Source: Diphasiastrum complanatum
Lineage: Eukaryota > Streptophyta > Lycopodiopsida > Lycopodiales > Lycopodiaceae
Reading direction: 5' to 3'
NCBI GenBank assembly: GCA_029204225.1
Contig: CM055111.1
Span: 21,347,051-21,411,050 of the forward strand
DNA: 64,000 nt
Part shown: positions 46,701 through 58,700 of the stretch, piece by piece
Layout: every line of letters begins with the position of its first letter
Position numbering within the stretch: the stretch's first letter is position 1
Translations under genes and position numbers: made by a program
Notes under the pieces: generated by a model
Databases searched by the model: none
The model's input: only the letters and a program-made list of their open reading frames with translations
Told to the model about the DNA's origin: nothing

Positions 46701-49700
46701 GCCTACTAGGCTACTCTGCATATATTCCGCAGGCCTCTTTACATTTACTGTTGGTTATGTATATTTCTGGTTACGCATTTTATATTAGTCATGTACAGGC
46801 CCCAGAGCCTTTTTATATGCTTATGACCCGCACTGGGTCCTTTTTTATGACATTGACTGGCCTTGGGCCCTTATTATATGGTTATATGTGGAGTGGGGGC
46901 CCGTAGGAGGGCGCACTATTTTCCCTCCACATTTTGCCTCCCTTTACTTTTGAATTCCTATTTTAGGGTTCATTGGTAAGGTATTTATAGGGGCATTTGT
47001 ACACTCATTTTTCAGATTATTGATTGGTATTGCTTGGGCTCTTCGTGGGAGAACCTACTGTCTTGTCTATTGCTTGTAGGGCTTTAGTCTATTGCTGTCT
47101 TTTATGCTTCATTGATGCAACACCTAAGATTTTGATCATAACTTGGTCTCAGAGCACTTTCCTGATTGCTGAATTTCAGATCTGATTTTTTGATTGGGTG
47201 CCCATTTTCCTTGCTGAATTTTCTCTCTTTGTTGCGGGTTTTCGTCTCTTTGCTTCAGCAACATTCAGCACAGTTTGGAGGAGGACCAACTCCCATCAGA
47301 GCATTTTCCTTGGCGGAGCTTTAGCAGATAGTTAGCAGAAGTACTTCCGCTAAACTTGGCGGCCGGAAAAAAAAAAATTTGGGCAGATTATTTCCGGCGC
47401 CCAAGTTCCAAATCCTTTTCCCTCTCTTTTTTTTGAATCCTCTATTTGATTCAGGGAAAGGATTCCCAGCCATCTTTTCAGCACTGATTGGAGGCTGTCC
47501 AGCGCCCTACTTCATCACATTTTTCAGCCATTGTTCTAGCAGAGTTTCAGCCATATTTCAGTTTTGATTGGAGGCTGTCCATCGCCCTATTTCATCACGT
47601 TTTCCACAAATTTCCAGCCATATTTTCAGCATTGATTGGAGGCTGTCCAGCGCCCACTTTTATTCTCCTTGTGGTCACATTTTCCAGCCAGCTCTTCGCA
47701 CACGCTTGGAGCTCTATCGAGAGGTATCTTTGCTGGTTTTTCCTTGCTTTCCACACCTTTTCTTGACATTTGTCATTTCCTTTCTTGCTCTTAGTGTCGT
47801 TTGTGTACCTAAAGCGTATTTGGGGTGACGACAAAAGTCTGCTCCCTCCGATATTAAGCTTTTCTTACACTCTCTTCACTTCCTGCATTCCTTGAGCATG
47901 GCTACTTCCCCTACATCTTCTGAGCCTCACATACCGTCTTCCACTTACCTTGACGAAGTACGGCATGAATTCCGAGATCATCTTAGGGAAGCCATGAGTG
48001 ATGTACGCACTGATTTACGCCAGGAGTTACGAGAGACGTTCATTGCTCTTTCTGCCCAAATTGCTACACTATCATTACAGTCCAGTGTTTCTCCACTATC
48101 TCCACCTGTTCCCCCACAGCGTACATTTCCACCACCCGAGACTCCTTCATCTTCTGGTCCTTTGCCACGGGGTCATCCGATAGGAATGAACTCGAGAATT
48201 GGTATTCTAAGCTTGAGACCTACTTCCTTATGTTTCCTAAGACTGACATTCAGCGGATACATTTGGCTGCTTTACATTTGGAGGGCCGTGCTGCTACTTG
48301 GTGGCGCATGTTTCGCCAAACGGCTTCACACCCTGGCCTTGCTAGTTGGACAGAGTTTATGACAGCACTCCGCCTAGCGATGATTGATCCTCAGTGGATT
48401 ATTCGACAACGCGACATCTTTCGCAGTTTATCTCACACTGGTGACTTGGCTGCTTATACGACAAGGTTTACAGAGCTTTCCTATCTATTCCCAGATATTT
48501 CCACATTGGAGCTCATCTCTCGCTACGTTGCTGGTCTACGAGGTGCACTCAGGTATGTTTTCCACTCACTCTTTCTCACGCCATCTCCCTTGCTACCGCA
48601 CTGCAGCACAAGTACTCTGCCATCTTTTCCTCTGTTTCTCGTCCTTCACGTCCTTTCACATGTCCTATTTTTTCCTCTCCATCCTCTGCTAGTCCCACAT
48701 CTGTCAGTTCACCTTCGTCCACTCTTCCTTCTGCACCACGTCCTCCTTTTTCTCCTCGTCCTGTTTTTGTTCGTCGCTACTCACAGCCTGAGATGTCTGA
48801 GATCCGTGAGAAGCGCTTATGTTTCAACTGTAAGAGTCCTGATCATATCGCTCGTGATTGCCAACAGCCTGCCACTGCTACTGCCGTCTATTTCCATGAT
48901 GCTGACACACCTGATGATAGTCCTGAATCTGCCATATGCCTTCATATTCTTGATGATGACCCACCTGTTGATCAGTTTGCCACACCCACTGAGCCTGTTC
49001 CTGATCCCCCTGATCTAGCTGTATGCCATGCTCAGCTTGCTTATGCTACTTGGGCCGGTAAACTGGGTCCACGCCATATCCGTCTTCGCGTACGTATCAC
49101 TGGTCGTGAGTTTATTGCCCTTGTTGACACGGGTAGCACTCACTCGTTTCTCAACAGTCATATTACTAAACGCATTCGTGCTATGCCAGTCACTACGCCT
49201 CATCCCCTGCATGTTGAGGTTGCCAGCGCACACTCTTTTCCTAGCACGCAGATGTATCAGCAGCTTTCATATCGGATTGGAGACTTCCTTGGTCAGGGAG
49301 ATTTTCATATGATTCCACTTACACGATACGATCTTATCCTCGGTGCTGATTGGTTTGCATCCCTTGGTGCGGTTACAGTAGACCTCCAGCAGCAGACATT
49401 GACATTCTCTCATGATGGTACTCAGCATATATTTTCCGGTATTGATTCTCGGCAGGACTATCAGCTTATTTCCGAGAAGCAGTTCATACGGAGCCTCTCG
49501 AAGGCCCACTGTGCGGCTATTCTTTTTGTTCAGCCAGTTCAGCCTATTGCGGATGCACCACCTTTGCCACAGGTATTTTCTGAACTGTTGCGTGAATTTG
49601 AGTTTATGTATAGATTATCGTGCTTTAAATAAACTTACTATCCGTAATCAGTACCCTATCCCTCATATGGATAACCTGTTTGACCAGTTAGGCCAAGCCA

Positions 49701-52700
49701 AGATCTTTTCTAAACTTGACCTCCGTTCCGGTTATCACCAGATTCGTATGCATCCTCCTGATGAGCACAAGACAGCTTTCCGTACCCACTTTGGTCTGTA
49801 TGAGTTTCGTGTCCTTCCTTTTGGTGTTACCAATGGCCCGCCCACTTTTCAGAATGTCATGAATAACATCTTTCGTCCTCTGCTTGGAAAGTGTGTCATT
49901 GTTTATTTTGATGATATCCTCATTTATAGCACCACTCTCTCTCTTCATGTTTAGCACATTCGTTCTGTTTTTGTTTTGTTAGTTACTCATCATCTGTATG
50001 CTAAACGTTCTAAATGTTCTTTTGTTGTTGTACAAATCGAGTTTTTGGGCTTCTTTGTTACTAATGGTACTGTTCGTCTCGATCCTTGTAAGGTCCATTC
50101 TATTCTTTCATGGCCTGTGCCTGCTGATGTTCATGATGTTCGTATGTTTCTTGGTCTTGATATCCATCTTCGTAAACCAGTTGCTCATTTTGCCACTCTT
50201 GCATCTCCTTTGCATGCTCTGTTGAAAAAGGAAACTTCGTTTGCTTGGACTCCCGCATGTCAGTCAGCTTTTGATACTTTGAAGGTTAAGCTTACCACTG
50301 CCCCTATTTTATGTCTTCCAGATTTTTCCCAGCGTTTTGTTGTTGAGACTGATGCTAGTTCCACAGGATTAGGTGCTTTGTTACGTCTGCGTCAGTGTGT
50401 TATTGCATATGAATCCCGTCGTCTTCGTTCATATGAGCAGCGCTATTCCACTCATGAAAAAGAGTTGCTTGCTATCATTTTTGCTTTAAAGAAGTGGCGT
50501 CATTATCTATATCGTGTTCCGTTTGATGTTTTTACTGATCACCAGTCACTTCGTTATTTGTATACACAAAAGGATCTTAGTGATCATCAGTACCGTTGGC
50601 TTCAATTTTTACAATCCTTTCATTTTGATATTCATTATAAGCCTGGTAAAAGTAACGCTGCTGCTGATGCTTTGTCTCGTTTACTTGCTCTTACTTACAG
50701 TCTTGTTACGTCTCCCCACTCTTGGTATGATGATCTTCCTCAGGCTTATGCCACATGTCCAGACTTTCGTGATGTTATGTTGTCTGCCTCTCGTCCTTCC
50801 TCTCACCCTCACCAGGTTTATTCCATTGTTAATCATCGTTTGTTTCACTATGGTTCGTTATGTATTCCCAACACTCTCGACATACGTCCACACTTCCTTC
50901 TTGATGCCCATTCCTCTCCTATTGGTGGCCATTTTGGTTTTCAGAAGTCCTTGTTCCGTTTGAAAGAACATTTTTATTGGCCTTTCCATGAAGCGTGAGC
51001 TTTCCCACCTTATTCATACTTGTGATTTTTGCCTTCGTAACAAGTATTCCCGTGAAAAACCTGGTGGTCTCTTTCAAAGTTGGCCTATTCCTTCCCCCCA
51101 GTGGACTGATATATCTATGGACTTCATTTTAGGTCTTCCCCGTACTCAGCGTGGTCATGACTCTTGTTTGGTGGTAGTTGATAGGTTTTCTAAACAAGCT
51201 CATTTCATACCAGTCAGACATACTATTACAGCAGAGCAGTGTGGTCGTATATTTATTTCTGAGATTTTCCGCTTACATGGTCTCCCACGATCTATACTTA
51301 CTGATCGGGATACCAAGTTTACATCAGGTTTTTGGACAGAGCTTATGCGTATCTTGGATGTTAGGATACTTATGGGCACTGCTTATCATTCTTCTGCGGA
51401 TAGTCATTCTGAGGTTATTAACCAGGTATTGGAGGATTATTTACGACATTATGTTTCTCCTTTTGGTCGTGATTGGGATCAGCATTTATGTTTGGCTGAG
51501 TATAGTTATAACAGTTCTGTTAGTTCCAGCACATGTGTTTCTCCTTTCCTGCTTGCTCATGGATACTCACCAGTTCTTTCCGATATACCTGCTCCTCCAA
51601 ATGATGCACCTGTTACTATTTCATCTTATCTTTCGGGAGATTATTACTAGAGCTGCTACTCATTTACAGCATATTCAGCAGCGGTACAAGACCATTGTTG
51701 ATCGTCATTTGCGCCATGTTGAGTTTGCAGAGGGAGATACTGTTTTTCTCCGGTTACGCTTTGCTTGCCATCGTTTTGTACAAGGTCCTGCTTCTACTGA
51801 GAAGCTTGCGCCGCGCCATTATGGGCCTTTTCAGATTCTTGAGCGCCTCAGTCCAGTTACATATCGTCTTGAGTTACCTGCTGCTACTCGGGCTTGTGAT
51901 ATCTTTCATGTCAGTTTATTACGTGCTGCTATTGAGGATGATGCTCCTCGAGATTCCTCGTTTCCTACAGATCCAGAGCTTTTTCCATTCCTGCCAGCTG
52001 CTATTTTACAGGTGCGCTTATTGCATAGTCGTCGCCATCGGCAGGTTCAGTTTTTGGTCCAGTGGGATGGTCGTCCTATTGAGGAGGGGAGCCCATTGAT
52101 GTTTTTTATCATACCTGTAATAGATCCTAACACCACAGTAGGGCAAACACTAACTGATCCACCCAACCTTGCCTACTCCCTGATATAGAGTAAGCCCCTC
52201 CTAGCCCAGTGTGAGGACTGGTAGCATGCTACTGCCAAGTGTCGGCCACGTGGCACTGACGTGGCCGACTGCACGTCGGGACCCAACTGGGGGCCCTATC
52301 CTGCTGACAGGGTCCCTAGGCTGTGTTAGGCCCGCCATGGCTATGGACCGTGCTGGGGCACACTACTCACACTGTCTTGCCCTGTTGGTCATGTACGCTG
52401 GACACGACCCTGACTGTGGTATCTGACCTATCTATGTTCTCTAGGGTTCGGCACTGGTTACGAGCTCGTAACACTCCCTCCCCCTTAAGAACCGTCTTGG
52501 TCCTCTAAGACAAAGTCTGGAAAAATCTTGCGAAGGACGCTGCCTCTTTCCCAAGTGGCATTCTCAACAGGCTGATCATTCCACTTAACCAGATATTCTC
52601 GGTATAGAGTATGACGAGTCTGCGTCTCTCTACTATCAAGAATTTCCTCTGGTTCATGTGGAGGTTGTTGAGGATCCAATGGGAGAACTAGAACACTGTC

Positions 52701-55700
52701 CCCTACCAGATTATCTGATCTGGTTAAGGCTTTTCGTAACTGACTTACATGAAAAACTGGAAAAACCTTACTGCTGTGTGGGAGTTCTAGTTCATAGGTG
52801 ACCTCGCCTAGTCTCCTACTGATGGTAAAGGGACCACAATACCTTGGAGACAACTTAGCACACACTCCTGATTTGAGGGTTTTAGAGTCAACTGGGACTC
52901 TCAAGTAGACTTTCTCACCAGTGGAGAACTGCACATCCCGTCTGTGTGGATCTGCATAATGCCTGGCTCGATCCTGGGATTGTCTAATGCTACGCTTAGC
53001 ATGTTCTATCATCTGGTTTAGGTCTTCTAAAAAGTTTCTGGCTGCTTCAACTTTTTCTTGTTTAAACCCTACAGCTGTGGGTGAGCGTGGCTGAAAACCG
53101 TACATCAGCATAAATGGGCTGTATCCCGTAGCTGAATGTTTGGTACTGTTGTAAGCAAACTCTAATATTGAGAGATACTCCTCCCAATTAGTCTGCCTCT
53201 TGCTGACGTATGCACGAAGCATATCCTCCAGCACTTGATTTACCCTTTCTGTTTGACCGTCCGTCTGTGGATGGTCAGTGGTACTCATATTAAGTTTAGT
53301 ATGGAGATGATGGAATACTGCCTTCCAAAAATTTCCAGTAAACTTACTGTCCCGGTCGCTGACTATGCCGGAAGGTAGACCGTACAATTTAAATAGCCCG
53401 TCTACAAACAACCTCGCTAACTCTGGAGCTCTAACGGTTGTTTTGGTCGGAATAAAATGAGCCATTTTGGTCAGACGGTCAACTGTGACCCATATAGCGT
53501 CATTACCCTTTTGGGTTTTAGGCAGGCCTACTATAAAATCCATGGAGATACTCTCCCATTTACCAGCTGGTATTTCTAAGGGATGCAACAACCCTCCTGC
53601 CTTTAAACGCTCTGCTTTATTTACTTGACATTTCTGGCAACTGGTTACATACTGGTGGACGTCCTTTTTCATACTGGGCCAGAAAAATTGCCTACGAAGA
53701 AGCTCATAGGTCTTCTGTATGCCTGGGTGTCCCGCGCTAGGATTGTCATGACATTCATATAGGACCTGCTGCCTATAATCCTCTGAATTGGGGACACATA
53801 CTCTATCTCTATAGAGCAAGTACTCATCCTGAATGGAATACTGTTTCCATTTGAATCCTTGAGTCAACTGACCCTCAACCACTGGGGTTTGCTTGGGTAA
53901 TACAGGCTCAGAATCCTCAACGTCATCTGACGACGTATACTCGGACTCATCATCATCCTCAACGGAAGCTGCCGTATTCTTGGATGAACTGGCACCAGCC
54001 CCGGGAACTGGTTCTGGAGTCTGTAACTGTCTGTTCTGGACTGAGTTCCAGATAATAGAGAAGAATGCATCATGCTGGCATTTCCCTCTCAAGGACTCGA
54101 GTAACTCATTACGAATCTGAGTAAAACTCAGCTCGTTTATCATAGGCATTCTGCTAAGGGCATCTGCTACTGTATTGAATTTTCCACGCCTATATCTGAT
54201 AGACATGTCAAACTCTTGCATCAACTCTGCCCAACGAGCTTTCCGACCTCTAAGCTCAGGTTGATTGCAAAGGTATCTGAGACTCTCATGGTCTGTCAGG
54301 ACCTCAAAGTTGGCACCATACAAATAATGCCTCCAAGTCTTAAGGGCATGGACTATAGAAAAGAGTTCCTTTTCATAGGCACTGTACCTAGTCTGAGCTG
54401 GCTCGAGTTTTTTACTCTTGAACGCAACTGGTCGTCCACCCTGAGTTAGCACAGCGCCTACTGCAAAGTCGCTAGCATCTGTTTCGACCACAAATGGCTG
54501 ATTGGGGTCGACGACTTTTAAGACTGGTGCTGTAGCTAAGGCTGTTTTGAGAGCATCAAAGCTCTCCTGTTGTGCAGACTCCCAAATGAACTCCTTTCCC
54601 TTCCCCTTAAGAAGATTTGTCATAGGGACTGCTATCTGAGCATATTCCTTGACAAATCGTCTGTAATATCCCGCCAGACCAAGAAAGATTTGAAGTTCCA
54701 AAATATTCTGAGGTCTCAGCCAACTGAGTATGGCTTTAACCTTATTTGGGTCCATCTTAATCCCATCTGAAGAGATAATGTGACCCAAATATGCTACTTC
54801 TTCAACGAAGAATTCACACTTGGATTGTTTAGCATAAAGCTTATGCTTTCTGAGCAGTCGAAACACCTTTCTGAGGTGTTTTAGATGCTCCTTCCTCGTT
54901 TTGCTGTAGACGAGGATGTCATCTAAAAATACGACTACAAACTTACCCAAGTATGGTCTGAGGACACTGTTCATCAAGGTCATAAAGGTAGCTGGAGCAT
55001 TTGTGAGCCCAAATGGCATCACCTTAAACTCATAATGACCGTGACGAGTCCTAAAAGCTGTTTTCGAGACATCTTCCGATTTTATACGGACTTGATGATA
55101 TCCCGATCTAAGGTCTATTTTACTGAAAAACTTAGCCCCGTCGAGTTGATCAAACAACTCGTCTGCCCGAGGCATAGGGTATTTATTCTTAATTGTGACT
55201 TTATTGAGGGCTCTGTAATCTACGCAAAGACGCATAGACCCCTCTTTCTTTTTCACCAATAGGACTGGTGAGGCCCATGGTGAACTACTGGTCTGAATTT
55301 GGCCTTTCCCAAGATAGTCTGTTAACTGCCTAGTTATTTCTTCATCCTCTGTTCGGCTGACCCGATACGGAGGTTTAGAAACAGGTGCTGTACCTGGTAC
55401 TAGGTTTATTACATGATCTACCTCTCTGCTAGGTGGTAAACCATGTGGCAAATCTTCAGGAAAAACATCTTTAAATTTAGACAATAAAGTTTCTAATTTA
55501 CTGATTTTCTGCTGAATAGAACTGGAAATAGAAACTTCAGGAATAAACTGAAAGTCACATAAGAATACCTGATGGTCTTCGTCTCTGATTAGCTGACAGA
55601 GCTCTGAACTGCAGACCATAGGGCTGTTGGGAACATCATGCTCCCCATGCAACTGGATCTCTCGGCCTTTATACTGAAAGCTGAGGGTGTTCTCCTGATA

Positions 55701-58700
55701 GTTTCTGTGGAGGGAAGGTCCTAAACTGTAGAGCCAATCTCTCCCGAGAACAATGTCTGTTCGATCCAGGTGCATTATCTGAAAGTTTATTTGATCTTGG
55801 TACCCCTGAATACCAAGATTTAACTTACTTACCATAGTTTCCCATATTTTTTTATCTTCACCCTTAGCTAATGAAACTATGTACCTATGCTGACTAGGTA
55901 CTTCTGGTAGTTTAAGCTTTTTAACCAGGGTGTGGTTGATGAAATTATGGGTTGCCCCATCATCAACCATGACTCTTACTGACTGGTTACCAACTTTCCC
56001 ATGCATACGTACTAGGTCATGCGGCCCAAAGCTGAAGGGTCTCGCTAGCATTGCAGAGGTCAGCTGGCAACAGTGTTCATGATCTTCATGATACACTTTG
56101 ATCTCGGAAGCTGCCGAGTCACTGAGGAAACATACAGTCTGAACAAGATGAACTTGTTTTTTATCTTTCTTATCTTTTTTTGTGAAAGGCCCCTTGGGAC
56201 ACTGTCTGACTGTGTGTCCCTTGCCCATACACACAAAGCACAAACGTTCTTGTTTGGCTTTCTCAAAATCATCTGGTTTTAAGGGCTGTATGTGTGAAGG
56301 GCGTTTCTGAGGAGCTTCACCTTTAAATTTATCTTCTTTCTTTCTTTTTAAAAATTTCTTTTTAAATTGAAAGTCTTTCTGAGGAAGCTGCTCAGAAAGT
56401 GGTTGCTGTCTCGCTCTCTTCCTACCCACTGAATCATCATAGATTTGAGCATATCTGAGAGCTTGCTCAAGGGTAGTAGGCGAGTTTCTCTGGACCTCTA
56501 CTTTATATTCATCTTTGAGGCCACGGACAAATCCCCTGATTTTTTGATAGTCATCCATATTTTTAATCTTTAAAATTGCCTCTCGATACTGCGAGATATA
56601 TTGGATGAGGGACTTGTCCATTACTGTTCTTTCCCAGGCTTCCCAGGCTCTATCAAGTTCATTCTCTGGTAGAAATTCTCTTAGGAAAGCTTCTTCAAAA
56701 GCTTTCCATGACCGGGGAGTCTGCCCAGTCTCCTGGAGATTTAACCACCAGGCTTTAAATCTTTAAAAACACTGGGGTGAGACCGTAAAGTCTCACCCGA
56801 AACTGATGGAAGTGGAGAAGGGGATAACTGAGAAGTGGAGGGAAGGCTTCCTTTCGCGGAGCTCAAAATCAAGTTTTTGAGTTCAGCGAACGAGTCGTCC
56901 ACACTGGACTTGAAATTGGCTAATGCCAGCTTCAGTTCATCCACTTCTGTTACCAATTGGAGGAACTGCTCCTTGGTAACCAGTTCGTCGAGTTCTTCGG
57001 CGAACTGTTCCTGTTCTTCTACTTCCATGGGTTCCTTCCCTTTTCTGTAAGCCAAGGCTTCTGTTTCAAGTTCGTCGAAGCCTCTCTCCTGGGGTTGATC
57101 AGGTCCCTGAGGAGTGGTCATCTTCGAAACTGAAAGAGAGCTACCTTAACTTCTGAAGGAAAAAAGTCTAAAAGACTAATTTACAACTGTACAAGGGAAA
57201 GGAAAGATGACTTAGCTGTTTCTGAGGACTGTACTTCCAAAGAAAGAATCAAGAAAAGCCCTTTCAGTTCTTCCTCCACTGCTTTCAGATCTGCTGTCCG
57301 GAAAAATCAGAGATCAAGGTACCAAGAAAAAGAAACAAACTTCTGATCGTCTTGGCCCCTTCCCTCGCTGTCTGAGGTGTATACTTTTTGCTCCAAAATT
57401 CCCGTTTTAGGACCCAAAACAGTTGCAAACTTGTGGTTCCTGCCAAAGACCTTCAGCGCTGGACCTGCACCCACGATTCTGTCTCAGATCCGCTCCAAAT
57501 TCCAGAAAATTTCACTCCAAATTCGAAGTTTCCACCCAATTTGGCAGCGCTGGACCTGCTCCACGTTTTCTATATAAAATGTGCTCAAAAATCCACAACT
57601 GATACATAAAAATCAAGGGTAAATCCCTGATTTTTCAGCGCTGAGCTTCTACAAGGGATTGTGCCTCAAACAACTGTAAATTCCCAGCAAATTTCAAGGA
57701 TTTGAAAGCTGTTCCTACAGCGATTTTCCTCCTCAATTCTTTCCTGAGAATCTGAGAAATCTTTCCTATCTTCTGATAGCTTTCTCTACTGCTGTCCTGA
57801 ACTCCCTAGGATGGAGATGGCTCTGATACCAGTGTAATAGATCCTAACACCACAGTAGGGCAAACACTAACTGATCCACCCAACCTTGCCTACTCCCTGA
57901 TATAGAGTAAGCCCCTCCTAGCCCAGTGTGAGGACTGGTAGCATGCTACTGCCAAGTGTCGGCCACGTGGCAGTGACGTGGCCGACTGCACGTCGGGACC
58001 CAACTGGGGGCCCTATCCTGCTGACAGGGTCCCTAGGCTGTGTTAGGCCCGCCATGGCTATGGACCGTGCTGGGGCACACTACTCACACTGTCTTGCCCT
58101 GTTGGTCATGTACGCTGGACACGACCCTGACTGTGGTATCTGACCTATCTGTGTTCTCTAGGGTTCGGCACTGGTTACGAGCTCGTAACAATACCCCTAT
58201 CCTGGCTGATCAGGCTCGATCACTTGGAGCTACCATTGCTTCTCGGGATGCTCCGGCTTCTCTTGATGTTCCTTTCTCAAATGGGATATATCACTGGTTC
58301 TTATCTTATTTTGCCTACATTGGGGGCAATGTTCTTTATAGCCAGGGAGAGTTACGGACTACAGGATACAGGCCTACTGGGCTACTCTGCATATATTCCA
58401 CAGGCCTCTTTACAGTTACTGTTGGTTATGTATATTTCTGGTTACGCATATTATATTAGTCATGTACAGGCCCCAGAGACTTTTTATATGCTTATGACCC
58501 GCACTGGGTCCTTTTTTATGACATTGACTGGCCTTGGGCCCATATTATATGGTTATATGTGGAGTGGGGGCCCGTAGGAGGGCGCACTATTTTCCCTCCA
58601 CATGTCTTGTCTATTGCTTGTAGGGCTTTAGTCTATTACTGTCTTTTATGCTTCATTGATTCAACACCTGAGATTTTGATCATATCTACTCAACTTTGTG

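Larger units (their letters stand above)
52116..58190 (-). mobile_element. Young chromodomain Ty3/gypsy element (chromovirus), target duplication ATACC
   Basis: 6,075 bases on the minus strand, inserted in the C-terminal pol of the outer gypsy. LTRs 52116-52473 and 57833-58190 are each 358 bases with only two differences (near 52257 and 52435). The target duplication ATACC lies at 52111-52115 and 58191-58195. The primer binding site TGGTATCAGAGCC is on the minus strand at 57831-57819, and the polypurine tract (AAGGGGGAGGGAG, minus) at 52486-52474. It holds one long pol frame and a gag with an internal deletion. This is the most recent insertion in the window. Confidence 0.96.
46679..58687 (+). 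mobile_element. Outer Ty3/gypsy element, split by a second gypsy element (target duplication ACTCA)
   Basis: The LTRs (46679-47143 and 58350-58687) are flanked by ACTCA at 46674-46678 and 58688-58692. The LTR starts AGTTACGG and ends ATAACT (5' copy) or ATATCT (3' copy), so the ends are AGTTA...TAACT rather than TG...CA. The 3' LTR lacks about 127 internal bases. The primer binding site is TGGTCTCAGAGC (47144-47155). The gag-pol frames run 47.9-52.1 kb and resume after the inserted element at 58191 to the LTR. Many frameshifts and stops. The element is inserted in a minus-strand copia gag (58.7-59.7 kb). Confidence 0.9.
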
